This document shows, in pieces, positions 12,161-23,212 of a stretch of 64,000 nt of DNA (the stretch's first letter is position 1; each line of letters begins with the position of its first letter). The stretch spans positions 17,373,807-17,437,806 of the forward strand of contig NC_136017.1 in the NCBI RefSeq assembly GCF_048128805.1. The letters run 5' to 3'. The notes beneath the pieces were generated by a model. That model was not told where the DNA came from. It saw only the letters and a program-made list of their open reading frames with translations, and did not search any database. The position numbers and the translations under genes are program-made. This stretch comes from Centroberyx gerrardi (taxonomy: Eukaryota; Chordata; Actinopteri; Beryciformes; Berycidae).

Positions 12161-12610
12161 CTTACCCTGCACTAGGGTTGTCGCGGTGGGCGGTGTTACC
12201 GGTGGCATAGGGTCTTGGAGTCCACACTGGTGTTATTAGCCCCACACCGGGAATACCGTTATTTTGTATTTTGTAAAATAAAAGCACATATTCAGAGCAT
12301 CCATGTTCAAGTTAGGCTAATAAATGGACATACTAACAACATACTGATCACTAATATCTGATCACTAATATGACAGATTAGGATGGATAGGATTAATTAT
12401 TTGTCCTTACCTAGTGGCAGTAATGAGTCCAGTACAATCCAATGGGAGCCTAAAGAAGGGCAATATGCCAGAATCTGCCCTGTACTCACATTAACTCTCT
12501 GAGTGTTGAGCAGTGTTAAAAATCTCAGATTAAAAAGTGTTACCGTAAATGCCGTTAACGTGAGTTTGGAGAGGAATTTTAAGTTTCACTTTCATTGTAG
12601 TGACGCTGAC

Positions 12611-14575
12611 TTTAGTTTAGTTTAGTTTATTAAGATCCCCATTAGCTACAGCATTGCAGCAGCTATTCTTCCTGGGGTCCACAAAACAGACTTTACATAG
12701 TGACAATGCAACCATTACACTTACATTATAACACATAACATTACAAAATAGACAGGACAAAGACTAAAACACACACACAGACAAGACAAGCTCCTAACAA
12801 TCAGAATATATGAAATAGTCTGTTTCACTCCATTATCCCCAACACATTTCAACTCATAATACGGTCCATTTCACACTAGTATTCAATACAATAATCAATA
12901 CACATGAAATTAGTCCGTTTCACTCCAGTTTCCCGGTCCACAACCTCAGACCCTCCACTGCCACAAGACACATCAACACAATCAAACTCATATTTGTATT
13001 TTATTCAAACTTAGCCAAACTAGTTTCACATCTTTTCAACATCTCTAGTCAAAAGATGCTGTTTTAGTAAAATTTTAAAGCGAATTTTACTGTTTTCTTG
13101 TGTGATATGTCTAGGGAGTAAATTCCATTCATGCATAGCTCGGTACATGACCGTTCGCTTGATTGCGTTTGTCCTTGCTTTCGGTAATGTAAAATTTCCT
13201 CCTATAGCATGTCTGGTAGAGAAGTCATGTCTATCTAAACTGAGAGATAAATTCTTATACAAAATAAACCCGTTTTTGTAACAGATATTTCTGATAAATA
13301 CAAGTAATGAATAGAGTAATCTGTTATTAACAAATAACCAAGCTAGACAATTATGCATTGCAACAACATTCGTTCTGTATTCACAACGGAGCGCTATACG
13401 TGCTGCTCTGTTTTGTACCATTTGTAATTTCTTTATCTTATCCATTGTTGCATTAGACCATACTACTGGGCAATAGTTAAGATTGGACAATATTAAAGCC
13501 TGAATCACCTGTTTAGTTGAGTTTTGGGTCAAAAAATGTGCACATCTTTTAATAACAGAAATATCATTTCCCATCTTAGCAACTATCTTATTTATGTGTT
13601 TTGTCCATGATAATTTACTATCTAAGATAATTCCCAGGAGCTTGGTCTCCTGGACTTGGTCAATAGACACATCATTTATGCAAAGATTTAAATCTGGTTT
13701 TGTACTAAGAGCGTGGTTTGAACCAAATACAATGCTATTTGTCTTACAAACATTCAACCACTGATCGCAACTGGCTGTGAATGCCGACATATATATAGTT
13801 GAATCATCTGCATACATCGGAATTTTGGCCTTATGTAAAACAAGTGGTAAGTCATTTGTGAAAATGGTGTACAGCAATGGCCCAAGACAGCTTCCTTGGG
13901 GCACTCCACACCTTACAGTTTTAACATCTGAATAGCTCCCATTAAAAAAAACGATTTGTGTCCTGTTAGTTAAATAACTCTCCATCCATAATAACGCAGA
14001 CTGAGAAAAGCCATAACATTCTAGTTTTTTCAGTAATAATTAATGATCAATAATATCAAATGCTGCTGTAAAATCAAGTAGTACAGCACCCACTATTTTC
14101 TTCTCTTCAATTTCTGTCAGCCAATCATCAGTCATTTGAGTCAGAGCAGTAGCTGTTGAATGCCCTTCTCTGTATGCATGTTGAAAATCAGTGGTTAAAT
14201 TATTAATAGAAAAATAGCATTTAATTGTTCACACACTATTCTTTCCATCATTTTACTTAAAACAGGCAATAAACTTATGGGACGACTATTTGATCCAGAG
14301 AATGGTAATTTCCTGTTTTTAGGCAGTGGTATTATTTTGGCAGTTTTCCATTCTTGTGGACATAAACTTTCAATTAAACTCTGGTTAATAATATGGCCAA
14401 TAGCAGGGGCAATTAAATCAGCAACCAGTTTAAGAAGTTTCCCGTCAAGGCCGTCAACACCTGGTGGTTTATTTTAGTTATTAGCATGTTTTCTACCTTA
14501 CTTATACTTACTCTGTCAAATTTAAAATTACAATTTTTACTTTTCATGATTTGATTTTTTATTAATAAGTACCAA
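12611..14575 (-). mobile_element. LINE (jockey superfamily, L2/CR1-like), 5'-truncated
   Basis: A minus-strand frame at 13026-13985 (319 aa) has GVPQGSCLGPLLYTIFTNDL and the catalytic MYADDST of a LINE reverse transcriptase. It then has KLLGIILDSKLSW, LNYCPVVW and the usual C-terminal helices. More RT sequence continues upstream to about 14560 in shifted frames with stops. The 3' end shows the TTAAGATCCCCATTAGCTAC tail common in fish and a short (TAAAC)n tract at 12611. The element is 5'-truncated, dead, and nested in the CACTA element. Confidence 0.82.
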
Positions 14576-14895
14576 GGTGCGCACTGCAGTCACATCTGAA
14601 GTCTTATTGGGAGAGGGGGGAGCGGGGGACATGGAGGGGGACACAAAATGACAAAAGTTATGTACATGAGCTATGTGTATACAAACACAGTGGCAGGACA
14701 TTCAGGAAAGTGTCAGGAAAATTACATTATGAAGCCATCATTAAATGTGTCAAAGCAGCAAAGGTCAAGGGGCAGTTTGTGAACATACATACTTGGTCAG
14801 AATACTAATGTGTTAAAACAATGACAGGATTAGGCAGTGTGGTTGACCTATCCATTTAAGTGCATTCTAAGTCCAAAAAGATCCTAAATACAAAC

Positions 14896-15048
14896 CTGTG
14901 TTTGCTGAAGAAAATCTGCCAACACCTGCCCAACATGTCCTTTTTTTCGTCGGAAAAGCTCCATGAAGCGTGGACTATGTTTATCCAGTGCCTCACAGAA
15001 CTGGTTCTTCAGATCTCTGCCTACTATTCGGTTGAACTCGGCCAAAAC
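14896..15048 (-). CDS. PB1/SAMD3-like protein, second exon
   Basis: Minus strand: a TTCTTTTTTCAG acceptor, 51 codons, then an ACAG|GTTTGT donor. The peptide VLAEFNRIVGRDLKNQF ... FMELFRRKKGHVGQVLADFL resembles the mid region of the SAMD3-like family (FExIT...L...ELDRHTPRLMELFRKKGG). It joins in frame to the donor at 15252 of the exon before it. The next recognised exon is at 8751, so the following intron is about 6 kb and holds the LINEs and MITEs described above. Confidence 0.68.
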
Positions 15049-15251
15049 CTGAAAAAAGAAAAGATACAAACATAATATATATTTTGGTAAATGCTTTTAA
15101 AAACAGGCAAAACAGTCCATCATAAAAAAGATTAACGTGCATGGAAATAAATCAAGCTGGGAAAAAAAAAGTTTACACTCAATCAAATACATTGTTTAAA
15201 GGTGAGATAATGCAGGAAATGTTCAACTTAAAATGTCATTCTAAAACATAC

Positions 15252-16217
15252 TTGATTTTCCGTGAAGAGTGCAGGCCAACGTTCAACAACTTGAGCCACA
15301 GCAGGTTCAGTCTCCACCACTTCTTTCCGCCTTAATGCAAAGGATTTATCCATCTTCTGCTTCACAAGTTGATTATTTGGTGTTCTTTTCTTCATTTCCT
15401 CAACTAAGTCGTTTCTGATGGCCTCAAGACTGGATTGATCTTCTCCTGGGAAATTGGGTAAAAAGTTGATCTCACATTTCTTCACTCTTTTCATGTTTTT
15501 GCTTGACGGTTCTCCATCAGATGCTTCTCTTCTGCGTTTCCCTCCATTGACTGCAACATCCAGGCATCCTGCTCTTCGTAGCTTTGTTCGGTAATTGCCC
15601 ATTTTGAATTTCAGGCTGTTTTTCCAGCCACACACGCCTGTACGGGAACCGGGTTCACAGAGGCAAGGATGTTTCTTTACCAAAGCTGCTGCTACATCCT
15701 TAAAATCTTCATCAGTGGGGTACGCCTTAAAACTGAATATGTTCTCTGCCAACTTCTCGAGGATTTGATGTTTGAGGTCTCTTGACACATCAAGGTAAGT
15801 TTTATCTCTCATATAGATTAGATTCCCTTGCCGAAGTTGAAACTCTACATCAACTGAAAATAACGGAATCTCAAATTCTTCTGGCCACTGATTATGTCTT
15901 CTAGTCGATGTGTCACTGAGAATTTCTGTATCAGTTGTGCTGGGTGTGCTGGGTGTTGGGACTTCAACCAGGTCGAGCACAGGAATGACTTTCACAGTGG
16001 CCTTTTCAGGAAGGTCTGCCATATCTGTGAGATTGCAGAGTGCATTGTCAAAGTCCGGATCTTCATATTGTAATGCAAAGTTGAACTGAAGTCCAAGTTT
16101 TTCTTTAAGTTCAAGTTGAAATCCTTCAACTGTGTCAGGCTTCTGAAGGAAAGTAGTCTTCCTTATGTCCCCTTCAGACAGAATAATCCTGACAATCAGC
16201 CTTTGTGCTGTAGCCAT
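15252..16217 (-). CDS. PB1-domain (SAMD3-like) protein, first coding exon
   Basis: The start is the ATG of MATAQRLIVRI, placed directly after a CTCTCTCAAG acceptor, so a 5' non-coding exon is likely. Residues 1-85 form a PB1-like domain: LIVRIIL, a central DTVEGFQLELKEKLGL, and an acidic OPCA-like stretch YEDPDFDNALCNLTDMADL. A conserved middle part follows (FxVDVEFQLRQGN, YLDVSRDLKHQILEKLAENI, W..SLKFKMGNYRTKLRRAG), then a KRRR basic patch. The exon ends ENQ|GTATGT. PB1 domains pair with other PB1 domains. The function here is unknown, and carriage within CACTA TIRs suggests a transposon accessory protein. Confidence 0.75.
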
Positions 16218-16655
16218 CTTGAGAGAGTGAGAGAGGGAAAAAAAAATTAACACACAGGTGGTCGACAGTCATTTCTAATGATTCCTGGTGGTGATTACCG
16301 TTTCAATGACAATATCCTGCCCGTTGGATTAATGGTTGGCTGCAGTACAGAATTAATTTGAGAACATGCAATGTGACGTGGTTTCCCAATAAGGGTGGTG
16401 ACGTGTGAAAAGCCAATTTTTAAATGAACTAGGCATGTGATCACTCAAACACAGTGTTGTAAAGCACTTGACTGCATGTTTTTGGACAAAGGCTGTATCA
16501 GAGGGGAATTACTAGGTACTAGGTTTTCTAGCCAGTTTAACTGTTACACCCCTCAATGTGCGCATATTACAAAACCCTTTAGCACAAAATATACCGTTTC
16601 AGTGTCACAAACAGTCTGCCTCCTACTCTATAGGCTGACAGTGGAAAGACATCGT

Positions 16656-19168
16656 TCAATTCTGATAACTAACTGTCAGCGGTGGGGCAGTATTGTTGCA
16701 GAGTTCATATGATCTTAGATGTTCATGAAACCATGCTGTCATCACTTTGCAGACAAACAGAATTTCAATATTAATGACAACAATCTGTGTTATCTGATTA
16801 AAGTTGGGGAGGCCTGAGCAAGAACCGGTAGAGATCACCATGTTTGCACTGTATTTTATCCCATCTACGCATACAGATGATGCGACAAGAACAGTAGTTA
16901 GATGCGCATCTCTCTGATGGAACACTTCCTGAACGTTTTCAGGAAAGGAAGTCACCAGCGCCGTTGAAACCTTGTCCATTTCCACAGAGGGCTTGAAAAA
17001 GGAGCTTGAGTTTAAATGATACCCCATCATTTTCTGGTGTCTTACAGCCAATGTAAGAGCAACATTTTTGAAGTTTTGGGTGTCACGGACAACCTTCTTG
17101 AAAAAACTATGCTTGCCCTCAAAACGCATTGTCCACACATCTGACAGAGGACCATATTCCTTAATTAGTTGTGGGTAATGTTCCAGGAAATGGTGTTTAG
17201 GGCGCAGTCTAACATCAGGGAAGGTTTTCAGCAGCAACTTTCTGTGTTCTGACACTTTACACTCCAAAAAGTAAATTGATTCATCAGTGAACTTTGATGC
17301 TACAGCCATTTCCACAATGTCTTTGAGGATCATCAACACTTCCCATGTATCGTCCCCTTCAGGGACATTGTGACCTATGAAAAGTGGAAGGAGCCTGATA
17401 AGAGCCCAATTTTCATGGCCATTTCCCCCAATTGTTCCATTGGTGTAAAATGTCTTTGCAATTGGCTGAGGTTGATCCGTTTTGTCTGTAAACATGTATG
17501 GGAAGAATTTAATGGCCTTGTTCAGTGATTCAAGACTGAAATACTTCTTAATCAGATCCTGAAGACACAGTGACAGTTCAGTTGGAACAATGCCTTCTAA
17601 CAGGTCGTGTAAGATATCAGGAGGGTAACCACTTACAACATGAAAATGTTGTAAGTTGTCAGTCAGTGGACATCCTCTTTTTACACCATACTGCTTACTT
17701 AGAGAAGGCTCTTGTGTAACTTCCTGCACCTGTCTATTGTGAGCGTCTTTTGTTCTTCGAGGGAATAAACCTGAGTGTACCTCTGTCTCTTGTATGCCGT
17801 TCCTTGTTGCCATGCAGAATCGACAAAAGTGCTCCACTGTGAAACTCTCAAAGAATCCTGCAAGAGAATGTGCACCCAAATTATCAGTAGCCAAATACAA
17901 AACGGTGCCTTTAACTGCTCAATATAGACACCATGTTGCTCCAGTGAAACAAGGTCTTGAATGAGAGGGTGTAAAACTTTAGAGTAGCCATACTCTTTGA
18001 CTGTTGAGACTTTACATAAGAGAGCCAACTGAATAGAGTGTAGAGTGGACCGATATTTTGCTGGCAGATTGGCAAGAACCCAATACACAGCACACATTTT
18101 GTGTTTCTTTTTGGATGTACCCAAGGGATTGGCAACTTCGAAATCATCTATATAAAGGCCAAGAACAACTTGAAATTCATCCTCTGTCAGAAGGGTATTC
18201 TCTTTGAAGTGTGAACCGTCTTGGTAAGTATTGTACTCATGTGATGACTGCTTGTCTGTTGAAAGAGCTTTGTCCAAGATATCACTGTTGTTTAACATCT
18301 TCTGCAGCATATTCAGTACGGGGACATAAACAGCAGATTTCTTGTCTTTGTCAATAACATATTCCACCGGCATTACTACGGGAAATTCTCTTAACACATA
18401 TGATTCTCTCCTTTTATTGGTTGATAGTGATCCACCTGTGCTGCAGAATTTCAGGAGCACGTTGTTCTCCATGACAGCACTGACCACCTCTCTGACCATT
18501 GATTCATTTACATCTCCATAGTATTTCTTCAGAATTCCTTCAATGGAATTATGAAGTAATGGCTGTGACAGTTGTTGTATCTGGTTGATCTGTTGCAAGA
18601 CTTCTTGTATAGCTGTCTGAGGTATGTGAAGAATTGTTTGCATTTTTAAACACAGGGCAGCCAAGTTATGCGCCAACTGACTCCCTAGGTCTTGTACAGT
18701 TTCACCAGTTGATTCCTCATTGCCCTCAATCTCTGTGGTATCAAAATCTGTAATGTCCTCTTCTGATGGGTCATTTTCATTGCCATGGAGGATTTCAGAA
18801 AATATTCCTGGTTTAAACTTCTGATTTGGTGTCTTGTGTTTATTGCTTTTGTGTGCACTGAATGTGGAATAAACTTTAGTTTCAAAGCTACAACCTAGAT
18901 ATGGGCATTGGACAAGTTGATTCACTTTCAAGTGTCTACTGCGCAAGTGGGTTAAGAAGTCTGCTTCTGTACAGGGCTCAAAAAAATTGCACAATTGGCA
19001 CTGGAAACTAACTTGTGAAATTTCACTTGATGTTTTAACCTGCACATGTGAATGAATTTTTGATAAATGAACTTTCAGTGCATTGAAAGATTTGAATGTA
19101 CATAAGCAGTCATGGTGCAGGCAAGTACTAAAAGTACTAAAAATGCAGTACTTACATTTCCACAGCAT
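16656..19168 (-). pseudogene. CACTA transposase (C2H2 / TNP2-like), one frameshift
   Basis: Translation starts at MLWKCKYC after a CTCTCTCAG acceptor. Residues 1-115 hold three C2H2-like fingers (CxxC...HxxxxH). Then come an acidic linker, LYIDDFEVANPLG, YWVLANLPAKYRS and LATDNLGAHSLAGFFESF. A zinc-knuckle-like HFCRFCMATR follows, then DILHDLLEGIVPTEL, RLRPKHHFLEHYPQ and MRFEGKHSFFKK. The last block matches the DUF4218/TNP2 end known from CACTA transposases. Two long frames overlap (17699-19168 and 16656-17900). A single missing base in an A run near 17911 shifts LK-GTVLYLATDN, so this copy is inactive. It is otherwise near full length, about 835 aa. Confidence 0.8.
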
Positions 19169-19199
19169 TATTTCATTATTTTAACCAGAACCTGAGAGA

Positions 19200-19899
19200 G
19201 AGCGAGAGAGAGAGAGAGATTAATTATCCTACGTTACTGTAAAACACGTTAATATTAGACTTAGCTAAAATAATAAATCCACTTGACAATTCAGTTAAGT
19301 TTGCACAATAACATTAATTAAAACTGGCTAATGTCTAGCACGTGTTAATTAACTAATTTAGTCTTGCAAATGTAGGCTAACGACAGTGTTTTGGCTAGCA
19401 TAAACATCAGCAATTAAGTTTGTAGCTAGCCATCAAGTCACATTAACGTCAAAACATTGAAAATACCTCCAACAGATGAATATATGAACTATTGTGGATA
19501 AGGTTTGGTAGCCATCTGACGTAGGTTAACATTAACTTGATGTATCAACCGAATTGAGGCTGCTGACACCATATACTATTTTACTTACCGATACCAACTG
19601 ATGAAACAGGTGAAACGAAGAAGCTGTTTTGGCGGACTGAAGAAAAGACATGTGCTGTCAATAGTCCCAATGCCTGCTCGCTGATAAAAACTACGGAAAG
19701 CCAAATTGGCCAAAAAGGAAACGATCTCGGCACTAATTGTTTAAGTCAAGTTAAGTCAACTTAAGGCACTGAGTAAACAGGTGTATTCACCTCAAAAGTA
19801 CATATAGCTTATTTTAAACAAGTAATTTTAACACATTAGTAAAATTTAAGTAAGGCACACTTGAAAAGGCAATTTAAGTCATTTTTAGGGTTTACAGTG
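19200..19899. repeat. CACTA right subterminal region and TIR
   Basis: Upstream of the transposase start are a (GA)n tract at 19196-19220 and about 500 bp without coding content, then TTAAGT/ACTTAA repeats from 19740. It ends in AGGGTTTACAGTG at 19899. The transposase promoter presumably lies here (inference). Confidence 0.7.
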
Positions 19900-20407
19900 C
19901 AGGGCACAGAGTTCAAAAATAAGGTACATTTTAAATAAGCAACATTCATCATATCCTAGTATGACATATCCACGCTGACTTTTTTTTAAACTATAATGAA
20001 CAAATGGAAGGTGAACCGTCAACTCTGCGAACGGCTGGGCATCCAGAGGAGCTTCTGTTCACCCTACCATCCACAAACAAATGGTCTTGTTGAAAAGCTT
20101 AATGGCACCATCCAAAGGTAAGTAAAACCTTGCTCAAATCTACACCTAAATCTACCCACATGGATATCATGAATGCTAATGAGTTAATTTTGCAACATCA
20201 AATGACCTATATTAATGTTCATGTATGGAATATTTCAGGTCCCTCAACAAGCTAGCGAGGGATCACCCCAAGAAGTGGGATGAGTATCTTGCCCCAACCA
20301 TGTTCGGTCTCCGGACAAAGAAACAGCTGACTACGAAGTACAGCCCATACTTCCTAATGTTTGGCAGGGAGGCAAGATACCCGTCTGAGGTGCCAATGCA
20401 ATATGCA
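19900..20407 (+). pseudogene. Ginger transposase, integrase core 3' half
   Basis: This continues the split exon from 7242. It opens with QGTEFKNK, and after an intron the next exon (about 19995-20117) reads LGIQRSFCSPYHPQTNGLVE with the catalytic Glu in LVEKLN. A CCAAAG|GTAAGT donor and a TATTTCAG acceptor lead to the exon at 20239-20407. That exon has SLNKLARDHPKKWDEYLAP, KKQLTTKYSPYFLMFGREAR and a GTAAGA donor. These are the hallmark blocks of a Gypsy/Ginger integrase. All three acidic residues of the DDE triad are recognisable across the two halves. Confidence 0.78.
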
Positions 20408-20501
20408 GTAAGAGGCTCTAATTGTTTCTGGGGTTTACAGATGGCAGTCATGGTAATTTGGCTAACTTCATTTATTAACATTAGTACTTTTGTACTTGTA
20501 G

Positions 20502-21028
20502 ATCTCGGCAGAAAAGGTTGAGACCTTAGCAAAGGAGGAGGTGGTTTTTGAGGGCCTCAAATGCCAAAACAAAACCTATGCTGAGGTGAAGGCAAGTCAC
20601 AGAAAAAGATAAGGAGAAGAAAGGAGGAAACCGGTGAAGATGACAACTTCACACCTGGGGACATTGTTCTCAGAAAGAACATTAGAGAACAGCAGCGGAA
20701 GGGAGGAAAAATGGCCAGTGACATGCTGGGGCCATTCACTGTGGTGAGCCTTGATGGGAAAATGGCAACCCTGAGAGGCTCCTCAAATGCAACTACTACA
20801 GCAAATAAAGACCAGCTGATGCACTTCATAGAGCCAGAGGAGAGGATTCCAGGAAAGCTGAGAAGATTTGAAGGGCCTCTCCTCTGGCCTCCGGCCTCCA
20901 TTCCATGCTCCTGCCTGTATATTGTCCCCCCCCCGGTCTCTCATTCAGCCACCCAGAAAACCACCCTGATGCTGCCAGCACCCCTCCCACCATCCACTCT
21001 CCTGCAACAGCCACATTGCCCCTCCTAA
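20502..21028 (+). pseudogene. Ginger transposase, C-terminal region after the integrase core
   Basis: After a CTTGTAG acceptor the frames give an EEVVFEGLKCQNKTYAEVKA segment. This is followed by DNFTPGDIVLRKNIREQQRK, MASDMLGPFTVVSLDGKMAT and DQLMHFIE. The pattern GDxVLxxN...GKM...GPFxVxxLxGKxAxL is the usual SH3-like C-terminal domain of this integrase group. The region 20900-21490 beyond is proline-rich and then non-coding in appearance. Confidence 0.62.
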
Positions 21029-21816
21029 CAAAGAGTCATGTCACACACCCCAGCAACAGCAAATGAAGCATCGCGTTAGTTCATGCCGGACACAGAAGTC
21101 ATACGCCCCAGCTGTAATCAGCTGACAGCCCGCTGATCGAATCAGTGCTTCCAATCAGTCATACACCAATCACATCAAGGCGGTCCGTTTAAATATGACT
21201 CCCTTCTACACTGATCCTCGCTACACCAATGCTGCCTCACTCACCGCTGCTGCTGCTGGCAAAGCTTTGCCTCCACCACCCCAGCCTCCACCTTTCTAGT
21301 TCAGAGTCTTAACATGGCTCAAAGGTTAAAATTGTATTCAGTGTCTTGCTTTGGGCCCACTCTTGTATACCCTGGGGGGTTTTCTGCATTGCGCTCCCTG
21401 TTTTGGCTTAGCATGCTGCTTGGCTAATCCAGGGAGCATCTAAAGAGCGGAGCCATCAGCGCCAAGCATAACTGTATTTCCATTTGTTGCAATAAATGGT
21501 TTAATCTATGACGAGTGTTCCTGACTGAATGGTATTTAAAGCTTTCCATGTTGACATTCTACTCTATGCAGAAGACTAAATGGTTTAACTTTCCAGTGAT
21601 CGAAGACATTTGGAATGGGACAAAGGGCGAAGTCTTATGGGCAAAGATGGGTCCCTACAAGGTCTTCTCTGCAGACCTCCAGAGTCCAGAGTCAGGAATT
21701 GGAGAGTGAGGTATTGCATATTTATTGATTTTAAGCTTTTGATAGCCTTACTTCATATTTTGACTAATTGAATTATAAATGACAGAATGTTACAGTTAAT
21801 CATTTTATATGTGCAG

Positions 21817-22687
21817 ATCTTGAATGCCTATTTCACATGGCTGGCGAGAGGCAGCAATGCAAGGGTACATGTTGTCGACACATTTGAAATGACAGCCATA
21901 TGGAACGGCACTTCCAGGGGGATGAGAAAGGTGAGGATCACCACACCGCTCCTTCTAAACGATATTATTTGGAATGTGCATCCCATTTAACTACTGGAAT
22001 GATTGCTTGTAGATTGATGTAACAGAATATGACATCCTCATTGGAGCTGTCTGCGAAGACAGACACTGGACTTTGGTAGTAAGTGCACTTTTGTTCAAAT
22101 GTTAGCAACTATATTTGCACCATGCACATTTAAGGACCCAACTATTCACTGTTGTTAAAGGCTATGTATCCAAAAGAAAGAAGGGCCATTTTTGTCGACC
22201 CATTTGGAGCCACTTAATAAATAATTTTTTTTTTTTTAAATGTAGAGATTCAACAAGGTAAGCAAATCTAAGATACTACTTCTGAAGTACATTTGATTTT
22301 ATTGGTTTTCAGATGCCATCAATGGATGATTGCATTTGTAAAATAAAATGCATATGAAAACAAGTTTCTAGGTACATAAACATTCAACATCCAATAATTC
22401 CTCTGTAGGGCCTTCATGAGGAGGAAAAATGTCAATGTGTCCAGATGGACATGTGCCACCTTGGTTCATCCCCGCCAGCAGGACACCACATCGTGTGGGG
22501 TGCTCGTCTGTAAAGTAAGTTTGTCAGTCTATCCATCTCTCAGTCCAAAGAGTAAAGAAATGACACCAAGCTTTATTCAAGGTGGCAGAGCTGGTTCTTA
22601 AAGGGGAGACAATGGACTTTCCTGTTGACCTGGAGGGGGTCAGCGGAATGAGGGCAGAAATGGCCCAAACTTTAATTAATAATTCAG
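21817..22687 (+). CDS. Ginger-associated C48 (ULP1-like) cysteine protease exons
   Basis: Exons are read at 21817-21930, 22013-22078, from 22161, 22409-22514 and 22582-22687, each bounded by AG/GT signals. The chain includes ILNAYFTWLARGSNARVHVV and then DVTEYDILIGAVCEDRHWTL (catalytic His). Next are AIFVDPFGA (Asp), HPRQQDTTSCGVLVCK (Gln and nucleophilic Cys) and an ELVLKGETMDFPVDLEGV tail. Order and spacing fit the C48 SUMO-protease fold known from ULP1 and from many transposons. The exon near 22161-22255 is unclear. The likely role is a transposon-encoded protease; its substrate is unknown. Confidence 0.68.
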
Positions 22688-22760
22688 GTAGGTATGAAAC
22701 TGTTTATCTTACATTTAACTATTGACTAAACTGTAAGTTCAATTGACACGTCTTTAACAG

Positions 22761-23031
22761 ATGCCTTGACGGAACTATGCCATGCATGTGGGGAGAGAGA
22801 CACTGGAGAGGGCCACGTTGATTGGGTAAGACAACATTTACACTGCTTTGTAAAAAAAGAAGCCATTGTCATTAAATACAATGTCCAAATTTGTTATGAT
22901 TTCATTTCTTTCAGATTGCATGTTCAACATGTGGCCGCTGGTACCACTGGGTCTGTGTGGGAAGGCCTCCAGTGGAGCAGGACTATATGTGTCCTGCATG
23001 CCCTGCTCTGCATCATTTAAACATTGTCTAA
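22761..23031 (+). CDS. Ginger C-terminal PHD finger (two exons)
   Basis: Exon 22761-22825 gives ALTELCHACGERDTGEGHVD and W. After an intron with GTAAG and TTTCAG borders, exon 22915-23031 gives IACSTCGRWYHWVCVGRPPV and then EQDYMCPACPALHH before a stop codon. The ligands are CHAC, CSTC, H (YHWVC), C and CPAC, a complete Cys4-His-Cys3 PHD pattern. PHD fingers bind histone tails, so this could guide target choice (inference). The reading phase is kept across both introns, so the 3' coding end looks undamaged. Confidence 0.75.
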
Positions 23032-23154
23032 TGCCCTAGGTAATATGTCATTCTTTGCTGTATGCACCTTTGCCCTCAAGAGTGGGTTACTCTATGATTT
23101 GTATGTGCACATTTTCTTTTTCAGATCATTGGTTGCAGCTGGGTGTTTTCTTAT

Positions 23155-23212
23155 ATATATATATATACATACACCTTGAATATACATACACTATATATAT
23201 ATATATATATAC
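23155..23212. repeat. (TA)n microsatellite
   Basis: Two runs of TATATA at about 23155-23168 and 23192-23212 are separated by a CATACACCTTGAATATACATA stretch. Confidence 0.85.

Larger units (their letters stand above)
7243..19899 (-). mobile_element. CACTA (EnSpm)-type DNA transposon, 12.66 kb
   Basis: The ends are inverted copies of CACTGTAAACCCT: 7243 reading in, and 19899 on the other strand. A CA dinucleotide flanks each end (7241-7242 and 19900-19901). The flank is an integrase exon, so the target can be checked: deleting the element and one CA gives TTACAGAC-CAG-GGCACAGAG, the expected TDQGTE. Both subterminal regions are rich in TTAAGT/ACTTAA motifs, and GAGGAAACTC-type repeats occur at 7285 and 7577, as is usual for CACTA ends. 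Two genes lie on the minus strand (a transposase and a PB1-domain protein). At least four other repeats have inserted in its left half. Confidence 0.88.

Noticed and set aside
12172-12260. TAGGGTTGTCGCGGT sequence resembling a hAT terminus
   Set aside because: No matching right end or target duplication was found before the LINE at 12611, so only an undefined fragment could be claimed.
15252-16217. PB1/SAMD3-like exon as a normal host gene
   Set aside because: It lies within the TIRs of the CACTA element, on the transposase strand, and shares its acceptor style. A transposon-borne gene is the simpler reading.
6490-20407. Integrase motifs as a Gypsy LTR retrotransposon
   Set aside because: Multiple introns and the downstream C48 and PHD modules fit a Ginger DNA transposon. 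No LTR, reverse transcriptase or gag was seen with it.
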